Shown here: positions 1-8,253 of the stretch, one piece after another
Layout: each line of letters opens with the position of its first letter
Position numbering within the stretch: position 1 is the stretch's first letter
DNA from: Rs1 sp038900335
GTDB lineage: Bacteria > Pseudomonadota > Gammaproteobacteria > Pseudomonadales > Balneatricaceae
Assembly: GCA_038900335.1 (NCBI GenBank)
Contig: JBBMRB010000008.1
Coordinates: 90,270 to 154,269 of the forward strand
DNA length: 64,000 nucleotides
Direction of reading: 5' to 3'
The notes under the pieces: generated by a model
Database searches by the model: none
Seen by the model: the letters and a program-made list of their open reading frames with translations, nothing else
What the model was told of the DNA's origin: nothing
Program-made: the position numbers and the translations under genes

Positions 1-48
1 TGTGTTAAAGCATTGTTCCGCTCAACACTATGTCAGAGAGAGCCACTA

Positions 49-1950
49 ATGAAATTTATATTATCATCTGTATTGATCTGTAGCTGTTTGCTGTCCTCAT
101 TAAGTGCTGTTGCTCAACTACTACCGGAAATCCCCTCTCTTGAGCAAGCCGTCAAAGACGGAACGCTGCCTGCAATGCAGCAAAGATTGCCGATTAATCC
201 AGCTAAAGCTGATTTTACTAATAAAACCATTGGCCAATATGGCGGCAGCATCCGCATGCTAATGGGTAAGTCAAAAGACATCAGAATGATGACAGTCTAC
301 GGCTATGCCCGTTTAGTTGGCTACGATGAAAAGTTACAGCTTAAAGCTGATATTTTAGAGAAAGTGGACGTTGAAGAAGGTCGTATCTTCACACTGCATT
401 TAAGAGCTGGACACAAATGGTCCGATGGCGTCGAGTTCACTAGTGAGGACTTTCGGTTTTTTTGGCAAGATATCGCCACTCATCCAGTATTATCACCTTA
501 TGGCCCTCCTCATGAGATGATGAGATCAGAAAAAATCCCGTTATTTGAAGTCATCGATAAATATACAGTACGCTACACATGGCAACAGCCTAACCCTTAT
601 TTTTTACCTGCTTTAGCAGGGCCTAGCCCGCTCTTTATCTATATGCCTGCCCATTATATGAAGCAGTTTCATGCGGATCACACCAGCAAAGATGAAATGG
701 AACACCAAATTGAACTCGCCAAAAAACGTAATTGGCGAGGCGTTTTTGTCAGCAAAGGCCGACAGTACAAATTAACGAACCCTGAACTTCCAACCCTGCA
801 GCCTTGGGTTAACACCACATCTTTACCGTCAGAGCGCTTTGTCTTTAAACGCAATCCCTTCTTTCATCGAGTCGATCCACAAGGTCAGCAGCTACCTTAT
901 GTCGACGAAATTATTATGAATATATCTTCAAGTGGTTTAGTGCCTGCGAAAACCGGCTCTGGGGAATCTGACTTACAAGCACGCTATTTGCGCTTAGATA
1001 ATTACACTTTCTTAAAGGCTGGCGAGAACAATAATAATTACAAAGTAAATTTATGGGGCACAGGACGTGGCGCTCACATTGCGCTATACCCTAACTTGAC
1101 AGCAAAAGACCCTAAATGGCGAGCTCTGATGCAAAATGCAGATTTTAGACGCGCCCTCTCTTTAGGTGTCAATCGCGAGGAAATAAACCAAGTTATTTAC
1201 TTTGGACTGGCCCTGCCTATGGTCAACACTGTGCTGCCAGATAGCCCGTTATATAAAGAAAAATATGCTCAATCCTACGCACAGTTTGACCCTGTATCGG
1301 CCAACAAATTACTCGACACCATAAACCTGCATAGAAGGGATGCCAGAGGTATTCGATTATTCCCCGACGGCTCCCCTGTTGAAATTCTAGTGCAAACCGC
1401 CGGTGAGAGTACGGAAGAAACCGATGTATTAGCGCTAGTAAAGGATAACTGGCGCCGTATTGGTATTCAAATGTACATTAAGCCGATTCAGCGCGAAGTG
1501 CTGCGCAATAGAATATTCTCAGGTGCAGCTATCATGACTACTTGGTTTGGTTTACCCAACGGCTTACCTGTCGCCCAAATGAGCCCTCAAGAGCTGGCCC
1601 CTACTCGTCAAGATCAGCTTGCATGGTCGCAGTGGGGGCGTCACTATGAAACGAAAGAGGGTGAATCACCAACATTGCCTAAGGTAAAAAAACTCGTTGA
1701 GCTCAACGAAGCGTGGACGAGAGCCGCGACTGATGATGAGAAAACTGAAATATGGCATCAGATGTTAGAAATTCATGCATCCCAGGTGTATTCTATTGGC
1801 CTAGTCAGCGCTATTTTGCAGCCTCTTGTGGTTAATAAAGCGTTGCGCAATGTCCCTGAAAAAGGTTTTTTCAACTGGGACCCCGGTGCATTTTTTGGTA
1901 TCTACAACATGCCAAGCTTTTGGTATGCAACAGATAAGGAGCCAAAATAA
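49..1950 (+). CDS. Peptide/opine-type ABC transporter substrate-binding protein (SBP family 5)
   Basis: Periplasmic binding protein of 633 aa that would deliver an oligopeptide-like ligand to the two permeases encoded directly downstream. The N-terminus is a typical signal peptide, with MKFILSS leading into a hydrophobic core and an AVA-Q cleavage site near residue 22. The mature part shows the SBP_bac_5 pattern: an ADILEKV-like lobe, a LRAGHKWSDG motif and an FTSEDFRFFW stretch, then the long C-terminal lobe. At more than 600 aa it belongs to the large Yej/Opp-like subgroup. An upstream in-frame ATG at 13 exists, but the start at 49 begins the signal peptide and has a purine-rich GAGAGAG element just before it. 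The stop overlaps the next start by 1 base, so the genes are translationally coupled. The ligand cannot be read from sequence; peptide is a family inference. Confidence 0.85.
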   Translation: MKFILSSVLICSCLLSSLSAVAQLLPEIPSLEQAVKDGTLPAMQQRLPINPAKADFTNKTIGQYGGSIRMLMGKSKDIRMMTVYGYARLVGYDEKLQLKADILEKVDVEEGRIFTLHLRAGHKWSDGVEFTSEDFRFFWQDIATHPVLSPYGPPHEMMRSEKIPLFEVIDKYTVRYTWQQPNPYFLPALAGPSPLFIYMPAHYMKQFHADHTSKDEMEHQIELAKKRNWRGVFVSKGRQYKLTNPELPTLQPWVNTTSLPSERFVFKRNPFFHRVDPQGQQLPYVDEIIMNISSSGLVPAKTGSGESDLQARYLRLDNYTFLKAGENNNNYKVNLWGTGRGAHIALYPNLTAKDPKWRALMQNADFRRALSLGVNREEINQVIYFGLALPMVNTVLPDSPLYKEKYAQSYAQFDPVSANKLLDTINLHRRDARGIRLFPDGSPVEILVQTAGESTEETDVLALVKDNWRRIGIQMYIKPIQREVLRNRIFSGAAIMTTWFGLPNGLPVAQMSPQELAPTRQDQLAWSQWGRHYETKEGESPTLPKVKKLVELNEAWTRAATDDEKTEIWHQMLEIHASQVYSIGLVSAILQPLVVNKALRNVPEKGFFNWDPGAFFGIYNMPSFWYATDKEPK

Positions 1951-2948
1951 TGCCTAGTTATATTGTTAAGCGCTGCCTAACGATGATCCCTACCTTGATC
2001 ATTATCAGCATCCTTGTTTTTATTATTATCCAATTGCCCCCAGGTGACTATTTAGAGAGCTACATTGCTGAATTAGAGAGTCAGGGTGAGAGTGTTGATC
2101 CGCAAAAAATAGCTTTCTTACGCCAAGAATATGGTTTAGACAAACCCTTATGGGAGCAGTATTATGTGTGGATTAGCGGTTTTGTTCAGGGCGATTTAGG
2201 CTACTCATTTGAGTATAACCTGCCGGTCGCTGAAGTCGTTGGCGATAAAATGTGGCTGACTATTGCTGTCTCATTTGTCACCATTTTCGTCACTTGGCTA
2301 ATAGCCTTTCCCATTGGCATGTACTCTGCAACACACCCCTATAGCTGGGGAGATTATGGCTTAACATTTTTAGGGTTCTTAGGCCTTGCAACACCAAATT
2401 TTCTACTGGCATTAGTCATGCTGTATTTGGCTAATCAATATTTTGGCACCTCTATTGGCGGCTTGATGGACAGCGAATATATAAATCAGCCCTGGAGCTT
2501 GGACAAAGCAAAATCGGTATTGGCGCACTTATGGATCCCAGTCGTTGTTATTGGTACATCTGGTACAGCGGGAATGATACGCCGTTTACGTGCTAATTTA
2601 ATGGATGAGCTGCGCAAACCTTATGTAGTAACTGGCCGAGCTAAAGGCTTAGGTGAGTTCAAGTTACTAACAAAATACCCGTTGCGTTTATCATTAAATT
2701 TCTTTATTGCTGATATTGGCAGTTTATTGCCGAGTGTTATTTCAGGTGCTGAAGTAGTCGCTGTCGTTTTGTCACTACCGACAACAGGCCCTTTATTGCT
2801 ATCGGCTCTGCAAAGCCAAGATATGTATCTTGCAGGGTCTTTTCTGATGTTTTTAGCGATACTCACCGTCGTCGGTGTACTAATCTCTGATATAGCGCTG
2901 GCGATGCTTGATCCACGAATTCGCTTACAAGGGGGAATGCAGAAGTGA
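1950..2948 (+). CDS. Peptide-type ABC transporter permease (OppB/YejB-like)
   Basis: Inner-membrane permease of 332 aa. It has an N-terminal transmembrane segment (about residues 9-30), a periplasmic stretch containing the family motif QEYGLDKPLWEQY, then a five-helix BPD_transp_1 domain. The cytoplasmic EAA loop that docks on the ATPase is visible around residues 218-238 (GRAKGLGEF). The start ATG overlaps the stop of the binding-protein gene by 1 base, and the end overlaps the next permease by 4 bases. It should pair with that permease as a heterodimeric channel. Length and motifs match YejB/OppB-type proteins; transport of peptides specifically is inferred. Confidence 0.88.
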   Translation: MPSYIVKRCLTMIPTLIIISILVFIIIQLPPGDYLESYIAELESQGESVDPQKIAFLRQEYGLDKPLWEQYYVWISGFVQGDLGYSFEYNLPVAEVVGDKMWLTIAVSFVTIFVTWLIAFPIGMYSATHPYSWGDYGLTFLGFLGLATPNFLLALVMLYLANQYFGTSIGGLMDSEYINQPWSLDKAKSVLAHLWIPVVVIGTSGTAGMIRRLRANLMDELRKPYVVTGRAKGLGEFKLLTKYPLRLSLNFFIADIGSLLPSVISGAEVVAVVLSLPTTGPLLLSALQSQDMYLAGSFLMFLAILTVVGVLISDIALAMLDPRIRLQGGMQK

Positions 2949-4093
2949 ACGAACATTGGGTCAGTGATAAACCTTTTAATCCCTACGCCAAAGATGAGCT
3001 AACGGATAAACAAAAAAAGTACTTCCTCGCCTCACAGTGGACCTTAGTCTGGTGGAAGTTCAAAAAGCATAAAGTAGCGATGTTTTCCGCTTTCTTTTTA
3101 ATTGCTATCTATCTGGTGGCTTTTTGTGCTGAATTTTTTGCCCCTTATGCATTAGAGAACAGGCACACGAAAAAAATATATTCACCGCCGCAAGCAATCC
3201 ACTTTTTTGCAGATGGCAGCCTAACCCGCCCTTATGTCCACGGCTGGTCGTATGAGCTCAACCTAGAAAAACTATTGCGTGAATACAAAGAAGATACCTC
3301 AGTGAAGCATCCTTTACGCTTCTTCTGCCAAGGTGATAAATACACGATGTGGGGCATTATCGAAGCTTCGACCCATTTAGTGTGTGTTGATCAGCCCGGT
3401 ACACTATTTTTATTAGGGACGGATCGTTTAGGCCACGATATGCTCTCACGCATTATTTATGGCGCTAGAATTTCATTAACTATTGGCCTGTTAGGCATCG
3501 CTCTTAGCTTTACACTGGGTTTAACACTGGGTGGCCTCGCTGGGTTCTATGGCGGCTGGATTGACAGTTCAGTACAACGTGCCACTGAAATTATTCGCTC
3601 TTTCCCCGAATTGCCACTGTGGATGGCGCTCTCTGCATTATTGCCGCTTAGCTGGAGCCCTTTGTGGATATTTTTTGGTATCACACTGATTCTAGCCATG
3701 ATGGATTGGACTGGCCTCGCTAGAGCAGTGCGCGCGAAGATTCTCTCACTCAGGGAAGAGGATTACACTTCTGCAGCAATGTTAATGGGAGCAAAACCTT
3801 CTCGTATCATCAAAAAGCACATGTTGCCTAGTTTTTTCAGCCACTTAATAGCTTCCGCTTCGCTTTCTATCCCCGCCATGATATTGGGTGAGACAGCCCT
3901 ATCCTTCTTAGGTTTAGGTTTGCGTCCGCCTATTACTAGCTGGGGAGTTTTATTAAACGAAGCGCAAAACATTAATAATGTTGCTGTCTACCCCTGGTTA
4001 ATGCTGCCTGTCGTCCCTGTTATTTTTGTTATTTTAGCATTTAATTTTATGGGAGATGGGTTACGTGATGCCGCTGACCCGTATAGCGACTAA
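2945..4093 (+). CDS. Peptide-type ABC transporter permease (OppC/YejE-like)
   Basis: Second permease of the peptide-type system, 382 aa. The start is a GTG that overlaps the previous stop in the GTGA arrangement. A cytoplasmic N-tail is followed by a transmembrane helix near residues 38-60. A long periplasmic insert of roughly 90 residues, longer than in OppC, resembles YejE. The conserved motif GTDRLGHDMLSRIIYGAR then leads into the BPD_transp_1 domain, with the EAA loop at LMGAKPSRII near residues 278-290. No ATP-binding gene of the OppD/OppF type follows; the next ATPase gene, about 95 bases on, is of the LivG type. The cognate ATPases may lie before this window or be shared. Confidence 0.87.
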   Translation: MNEHWVSDKPFNPYAKDELTDKQKKYFLASQWTLVWWKFKKHKVAMFSAFFLIAIYLVAFCAEFFAPYALENRHTKKIYSPPQAIHFFADGSLTRPYVHGWSYELNLEKLLREYKEDTSVKHPLRFFCQGDKYTMWGIIEASTHLVCVDQPGTLFLLGTDRLGHDMLSRIIYGARISLTIGLLGIALSFTLGLTLGGLAGFYGGWIDSSVQRATEIIRSFPELPLWMALSALLPLSWSPLWIFFGITLILAMMDWTGLARAVRAKILSLREEDYTSAAMLMGAKPSRIIKKHMLPSFFSHLIASASLSIPAMILGETALSFLGLGLRPPITSWGVLLNEAQNINNVAVYPWLMLPVVPVIFVILAFNFMGDGLRDAADPYSD

Positions 4094-4144
4094 CGACTAA
4101 AAAACGCTATTACTGACCTTCGCTCTACTGTGTATTGAGCATCG

Positions 4145-4166
4145 GTAATAGTGAATTATCTATTAC
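4145..4166 (+). promoter_or_regulatory. Inverted repeat upstream of livG
   Basis: GTAATAG at 4145-4151 and CTATTAC at 4160-4166 form a perfect 7-bp inverted repeat with an 8-base spacer. It ends about 10 bases before the AGGAG ribosome binding site of livG (4176-4180). It could be an operator or a leader hairpin. There is no T-run, so a terminator is unlikely. Confidence 0.35.
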
Positions 4167-4188
4167 AATAATATTAGGAGAATTTTTC

Positions 4189-5025
4189 TTGATCAAAGTC
4201 GATTCGATTTCCAAACACTTTGGAGGAGTTCGAGCTATAGACGATGTGAGTTTTGAAATTAAAAAAGGCTCTATTACCGGTTTAATTGGCCCTAATGGCG
4301 CCGGCAAAACCACTATGTTCAACACTATTGCCGGTCTTCACAAGCCTACTCACGGTCGTATCTTACTCGACTCACAAGATATCAGCGGGCTTGACCCACA
4401 TCAACTTTTTGACCGCGGTTTATTACGCACCTTTCAATTAGCTCATGAGTTTTCAACGATGACTGTTATTGAAAACCTGATGATGGTGCCAGCGAACCAG
4501 CTGGGTGAAACAATCACTAACACTTGGTTTCGCCGCAGCGCTATTAAAGCGCAAGAGCGAGAAATTAGAGCCAAAGCTGAAGAGGTAATTGAGTTTCTAA
4601 AAATAGGCCATGTTGCCCACGAGTTAGCGGGGAATTTATCCGGCGGTCAAAAGAAATTAATCGAGCTGGGCCGTACCATGATGGTCGACGCTAAAGTTGT
4701 ATTATTAGATGAGGTGGGAGCGGGAGTCAATCGTACCTTACTTGGTGAAATTGGTGACGCTATCCTGAAATTGAACAGAGAGCGTGGTTACACCTTTTGC
4801 ATGATAGAGCATGATATGGATTTTATTTCTAGATTATGTGATCCCGTCATTGTCATGGCACAAGGCAAGCTACTTGCACAGGGCAGCGCCGAAGAAGTGA
4901 CGAATAACGAGGCGGTAATCGAAGCGTATTTAGGTACCGGTTTGAAAAACAAAAACATCGGTGCTCCTATCGGCTCTCCTATTAATTCAGCTGTTAAGAA
5001 TGACACAACAGGAGCGCAGATATGA
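4189..5025 (+). CDS. livG: Branched-chain amino-acid-type ABC transporter ATPase LivG
   Basis: Cytoplasmic ATPase of a Liv-type importer, 278 aa. Walker A is GPNGAGKTT, the signature is LSGGQKK, Walker B is VVLLDE and the H-loop lies in MIEHDM. FQLAHEF in the Q-loop region and the helical insert before the signature are LivG-like. The residue after the Walker B Glu is Val, not the usual Pro. The start is a TTG with AGGAG 8 bases upstream; an in-frame ATG at 4135 would add 18 residues that look non-homologous. The C-terminal tail (about 25 residues after GTGLK) is rich in Gly, Ile and Asn. The stop overlaps livF by 4 bases. Ligand specificity is set by the binding protein and could be an amino acid or amide. 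Confidence 0.87.
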   Translation: MIKVDSISKHFGGVRAIDDVSFEIKKGSITGLIGPNGAGKTTMFNTIAGLHKPTHGRILLDSQDISGLDPHQLFDRGLLRTFQLAHEFSTMTVIENLMMVPANQLGETITNTWFRRSAIKAQEREIRAKAEEVIEFLKIGHVAHELAGNLSGGQKKLIELGRTMMVDAKVVLLDEVGAGVNRTLLGEIGDAILKLNRERGYTFCMIEHDMDFISRLCDPVIVMAQGKLLAQGSAEEVTNNEAVIEAYLGTGLKNKNIGAPIGSPINSAVKNDTTGAQI

Positions 5026-5726
5026 GCTATCTTGTTGGCAAAAACTTATCCGGAGGCTACGGCGGCCCTGATATTTTAAAAGGCTGTGATATTAATGTCG
5101 ATAAAGGCGAAATTGTCGTCATAGTCGGCCCTAATGGTGCAGGTAAATCGACGGCGATGAAGTCCTTCCTCGGTATGTTGCAAATGACCGGCGGCAGTAT
5201 TACTTTAGGCGATAAAGACATTATGCAGCTCACCCCCCAAGAGCGCATTCGAGCAGGTATCGGCTTTGTTCCTCAAACTCATAATGTATTTACTGGCATG
5301 AGCGTCGAAGAAAATTTAGAAATGGGTGCCTTTATTCGCAGCGATGATATCAGCGATACTATCGAAGAGATTTATGAGTTATTCCCTATTTTAAAGCAAA
5401 AAAGACATCAAGCAGCTGGCGAGTTATCAGGTGGCCAGCGCCAACAAGTTGCTGTTGGTCGCGCCATGATGACCAAGCCGTCAGTATTAATGTTAGATGA
5501 GCCGACAGCGGGAGTATCGCCCATCGTAATGGATGAACTATTTGATCGTATTCTGGAGGTGCGCGCGAAAAACGTAGCGGTATTGATGGTCGAGCAAAAC
5601 GCTCGCCAAGCATTAGAAATAGCAGATAGAGGTTATGTATTAGTTATGGGCGAAAATCGTTTCACTGGCACTGGTGCCCAATTGTTAGGGGATGACGATG
5701 TGCGCAAGTCATTCTTAGGAGGGTAG
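5022..5726 (+). CDS. livF: Branched-chain amino-acid-type ABC transporter ATPase LivF
   Basis: Second ATPase of the Liv-type importer, 234 aa, the usual LivF length. Walker A is GPNGAGKST, followed by the typical GFVPQTHNVF Q-loop region, signature LSGGQRQQ, Walker B VLMLDEPTAG and H-loop MVEQNA. The ATG overlaps the livG stop in an ATGA arrangement and is preceded by AGGAG. It is expected to heterodimerise with LivG on the cytoplasmic face of LivH/LivM. The next gene begins 3 bases after the stop, so the five genes are very likely one operon. Confidence 0.9.
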   Translation: MSYLVGKNLSGGYGGPDILKGCDINVDKGEIVVIVGPNGAGKSTAMKSFLGMLQMTGGSITLGDKDIMQLTPQERIRAGIGFVPQTHNVFTGMSVEENLEMGAFIRSDDISDTIEEIYELFPILKQKRHQAAGELSGGQRQQVAVGRAMMTKPSVLMLDEPTAGVSPIVMDELFDRILEVRAKNVAVLMVEQNARQALEIADRGYVLVMGENRFTGTGAQLLGDDDVRKSFLGG

Positions 5727-5729
5727 ACC

Positions 5730-6752
5730 ATGCCTGAATTTCACGATATTTTAAACGCCCTCGTTTTAATGACAAATTATGTGTTTTTACCGGCGCTCAC
5801 TTATGGCTCGCAACTGGCACTAGGAGCACTAGGTGTCACCTTGGTGTTTGGCATTTTAAGGTTCTCTAATTTCGCCCATGGCGATACCATGGCATTTGGG
5901 GCAATGGTCACCATTTTAATCACTTGGTGGCTGCAATCATTAGGACTTTCCTTAGGGCCTCTACCTACCGCTTTACTGGCACTGCCTTTTGGCATTGTCG
6001 CAACCGCCTTGTTTTTACTATTTACCGATAAATACGTATATAAATATTATCGCGGTATCGGTGCCAAACCTATTACTTTTGTGATGGTTTCAGTCGGTGT
6101 GATGTTCATTATGAACGGTTTAGTGCGTTTCATTATCGGCCCCTCTGATCAGCGCTTTGCCGATGGTGAACGCTTTATTTTTAAAGCGCGAGAATTTAAA
6201 GACTACACTGGTTTAGCAGAGGGTTTAGCTCTTCGCACCTCGCAGCTGATTACCATTGTCATCGCTATCTTACTGGTAGCTGCTCTGTTTTGGTTTTTAC
6301 AGAAAACTAAAACGGGTAAAGCGATGCGAGCGTTTTCTGACAATGAGAACTTAGCGCTACTGTCTGGCATAGACCCGGATAAAGTCGTGCGTATTACTTG
6401 GATTTTAGCTGCCGTATTAGCAACCGTCGCCGGCGTGCTTTATGGCTTGGATAAAAGCTTTAAGCCCTTTGTTTATTTCCAGCTGCTGCTGCCAATATTT
6501 GCCGCGGCGATTGTCGGTGGTTTAGGTAAGCCTTTAGGCGCTATTGCCGGTGGTTTTATCATCGCTTTCTCCGAAGTCGCCATCACTTATGTCTACAAGA
6601 AGTTTCTAATTTACTTGCTACCCGAGCAACTAGAGCCTAACAGCTTGATGCAGCTACTGGCAACAGAGTATAAGTTTGCCGTCTCATTCGTCATTTTAGT
6701 ATTAGTGTTGCTGATTAAACCAACCGGGCTTTTTAAGGGGAAAGTAGTATGA
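5730..6752 (+). CDS. livH: Branched-chain amino-acid-type ABC transporter permease LivH
   Basis: Membrane permease of 340 aa with about eight hydrophobic segments. It carries the BPD_transp_2 features GVTLVFGILRFSNFAHGD near the N-terminus and the ATPase-contact loop GKAMRAFSDNENLALLSG near residues 195-212. A later IVGGLGKPLGAIAGGFI motif is typical of LivH/UrtB. It is somewhat longer than E. coli LivH (about 308 aa) because of extra residues in the central loops. GGAGGG, the ribosome binding site, overlaps the end of livF. The end overlaps livM by 4 bases. Confidence 0.88.
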   Translation: MPEFHDILNALVLMTNYVFLPALTYGSQLALGALGVTLVFGILRFSNFAHGDTMAFGAMVTILITWWLQSLGLSLGPLPTALLALPFGIVATALFLLFTDKYVYKYYRGIGAKPITFVMVSVGVMFIMNGLVRFIIGPSDQRFADGERFIFKAREFKDYTGLAEGLALRTSQLITIVIAILLVAALFWFLQKTKTGKAMRAFSDNENLALLSGIDPDKVVRITWILAAVLATVAGVLYGLDKSFKPFVYFQLLLPIFAAAIVGGLGKPLGAIAGGFIIAFSEVAITYVYKKFLIYLLPEQLEPNSLMQLLATEYKFAVSFVILVLVLLIKPTGLFKGKVV

Positions 6753-8128
6753 ATATATTAACCAATACTAAGCTGCGCCCTTTTACCGTGTTCGCTATTA
6801 TGGCGATATTGCTGACATTTGTCGGCATCACCCAATCGTGGGGAGTGGCATTAACCATCATCAACATGTGCATTATTTCGGCTATCATGACCCTAGGTGT
6901 CAATATCCAATGGGGCTATGCAGGCTTATTTAATGTCGGCATCATGGGCTTTTGTGCATTAGGTGGCGCTGCCGCAGTGCTAGTTTCTAGCGCTCCTGTT
7001 GAAGAAGCTATTGATGCAGGCGGCACTGATATGGCATTAGCCTTATTATCTTTAGTCGCAGGGGCTTGTTTTGTTTATATTCTCAATAGAGCTTTAAAAG
7101 ATAGACCCTTTCGCTATCTCACTACTTTTGTAGCGGCATTAGGTGTCTATTTTCTTGCAAGGCATTTTTACGACCCTGCCAGCGCTGCGATTGAAGCCGT
7201 TGATCCTGCTAAGACCGGTTATCTAGGGGGCATGGGCTTACCTATTATCTTCTCGTGGCTAGTTGGCGGCCTATTTGCAGCCGGCGCAGCATGGTTTATC
7301 GGCAAGGTAACACTGGGCTTGCGCACTGATTATTTAGCGATAGCTACCTTAGGCATAGCAGAGATCATTGTCGCGCTACTAAAAAATGAAGAATGGTTAA
7401 CCCGTGGCGCTAAAAACGTTACCGCTCTAGAGCGCCCAGTACCTTTTGAGCTCGACTTACAACAAGCGAGCTGGTTTATTGATATGATCACTCGCTTTAA
7501 TGCGAGCACATTAGATTTACTAGCTGGCGATGAGCGCAGCGCGTTACTGCAATCTTTAGTGATGGATGCCTCCGGTATTTTTGTTAAGCTCTGCTACGCC
7601 GCGCTGTTTTTGATCGTGTTAGCACTGCTATTTACTTTGGCTCAATTAGCGCTTAACTCCCCTTGGGGCAGAATGGTTCGCGCTATTCGTGACAATGAAA
7701 CAGCGGCTGCGGCGATGGGTAAAGATATCAAAGCACGTCATTTGCAAATATTTATTTTAGGCTCTGCAGTGGTCGGTATTGCCGGCGCTATGATGACGAC
7801 CTTAGATGGCCAATTCACCCCTGGTACATACAACCCTTTACGCTACACTTTCCTTATTTGGGTGATGGTAATTGTCGGTGGCTCTGGCAATAATCTAGGC
7901 TCTATTTTAGGTGGCTTTTTAGTCTGGTTTATCTGGATTGAAGCAGAACCTATGGGTACTTGGCTGATGTCAGTTATCACATCGGGGTTAGACCCGGCCA
8001 ATGAACTGCGAATACATTTACTAGCAAGTGCGCAATACATGCGCTTGATGGTAATGGGTGCTGTGTTATTGTTGGTGTTACGCTACAGTCCTGGTGGCAT
8101 TTTAGCCGAAAAATCAGCACGCAAATAA
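6749..8128 (+). CDS. livM: Branched-chain amino-acid-type ABC transporter permease LivM
   Basis: Second permease, 459 aa. Conserved features are LGVNIQWGYAGLFNVG, LRTDYLAIATLGIAEI, the ATPase-contact loop SPWGRMVRAIRDNETAA and the late GGSGNNLGSILGGF motif. Compared with the about 425 aa of E. coli LivM, there is an expanded stretch between residues about 85 and 185, and a large periplasmic stretch around residues 225-275 rich in charged residues. The ATG overlaps the livH stop. After this gene comes a strong stem-loop and then the binding-protein gene, so messenger levels upstream and downstream may differ. Confidence 0.87.
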   Translation: MNILTNTKLRPFTVFAIMAILLTFVGITQSWGVALTIINMCIISAIMTLGVNIQWGYAGLFNVGIMGFCALGGAAAVLVSSAPVEEAIDAGGTDMALALLSLVAGACFVYILNRALKDRPFRYLTTFVAALGVYFLARHFYDPASAAIEAVDPAKTGYLGGMGLPIIFSWLVGGLFAAGAAWFIGKVTLGLRTDYLAIATLGIAEIIVALLKNEEWLTRGAKNVTALERPVPFELDLQQASWFIDMITRFNASTLDLLAGDERSALLQSLVMDASGIFVKLCYAALFLIVLALLFTLAQLALNSPWGRMVRAIRDNETAAAAMGKDIKARHLQIFILGSAVVGIAGAMMTTLDGQFTPGTYNPLRYTFLIWVMVIVGGSGNNLGSILGGFLVWFIWIEAEPMGTWLMSVITSGLDPANELRIHLLASAQYMRLMVMGAVLLLVLRYSPGGILAEKSARK

Positions 8129-8133
8129 CAGCT

Positions 8134-8174
8134 AGAAATTACAGTGTCTAATTAAAACTAGCACTGTAATTTCT
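8134..8174 (+). other. Strong intergenic stem-loop between livM and the binding-protein gene
   Basis: AGAAATTACAGTG at 8134-8146 and its exact reverse complement at 8162-8174 form a 13-bp stem with a 15-base loop. No poly-T follows, so it is not a classical terminator. It may protect the 3' end of the upstream messenger or attenuate read-through. Confidence 0.55.
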
Positions 8175-8219
8175 CAATTGTCTGTGTAAGAATCAAGCTT
8201 GTAAAAAACAATAATTAAT

Positions 8220-8236
8220 ACCTGAAACATTCAGGT
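8220..8236 (+). promoter_or_regulatory. Small palindrome just before the binding-protein ribosome binding site
   Basis: ACCTGAA (8220-8226) and TTCAGGT (8230-8236) form a perfect 7-bp inverted repeat around a 3-base centre. It ends 6 bases before the GGAG at 8243-8246, so it could act as an operator or influence ribosome access. The sequence shows only the symmetry; the role is inferred. Confidence 0.35.
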
Positions 8237-8253
8237 AAATGTGGAGAATAATG

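Noticed and set aside
4094..4188. Sigma54 promoter for the liv genes as target of the DctD-like regulator
   Set aside because: No TGGC-N8-TGC spacing was found here or in 8129-8253 or 13126-13302.
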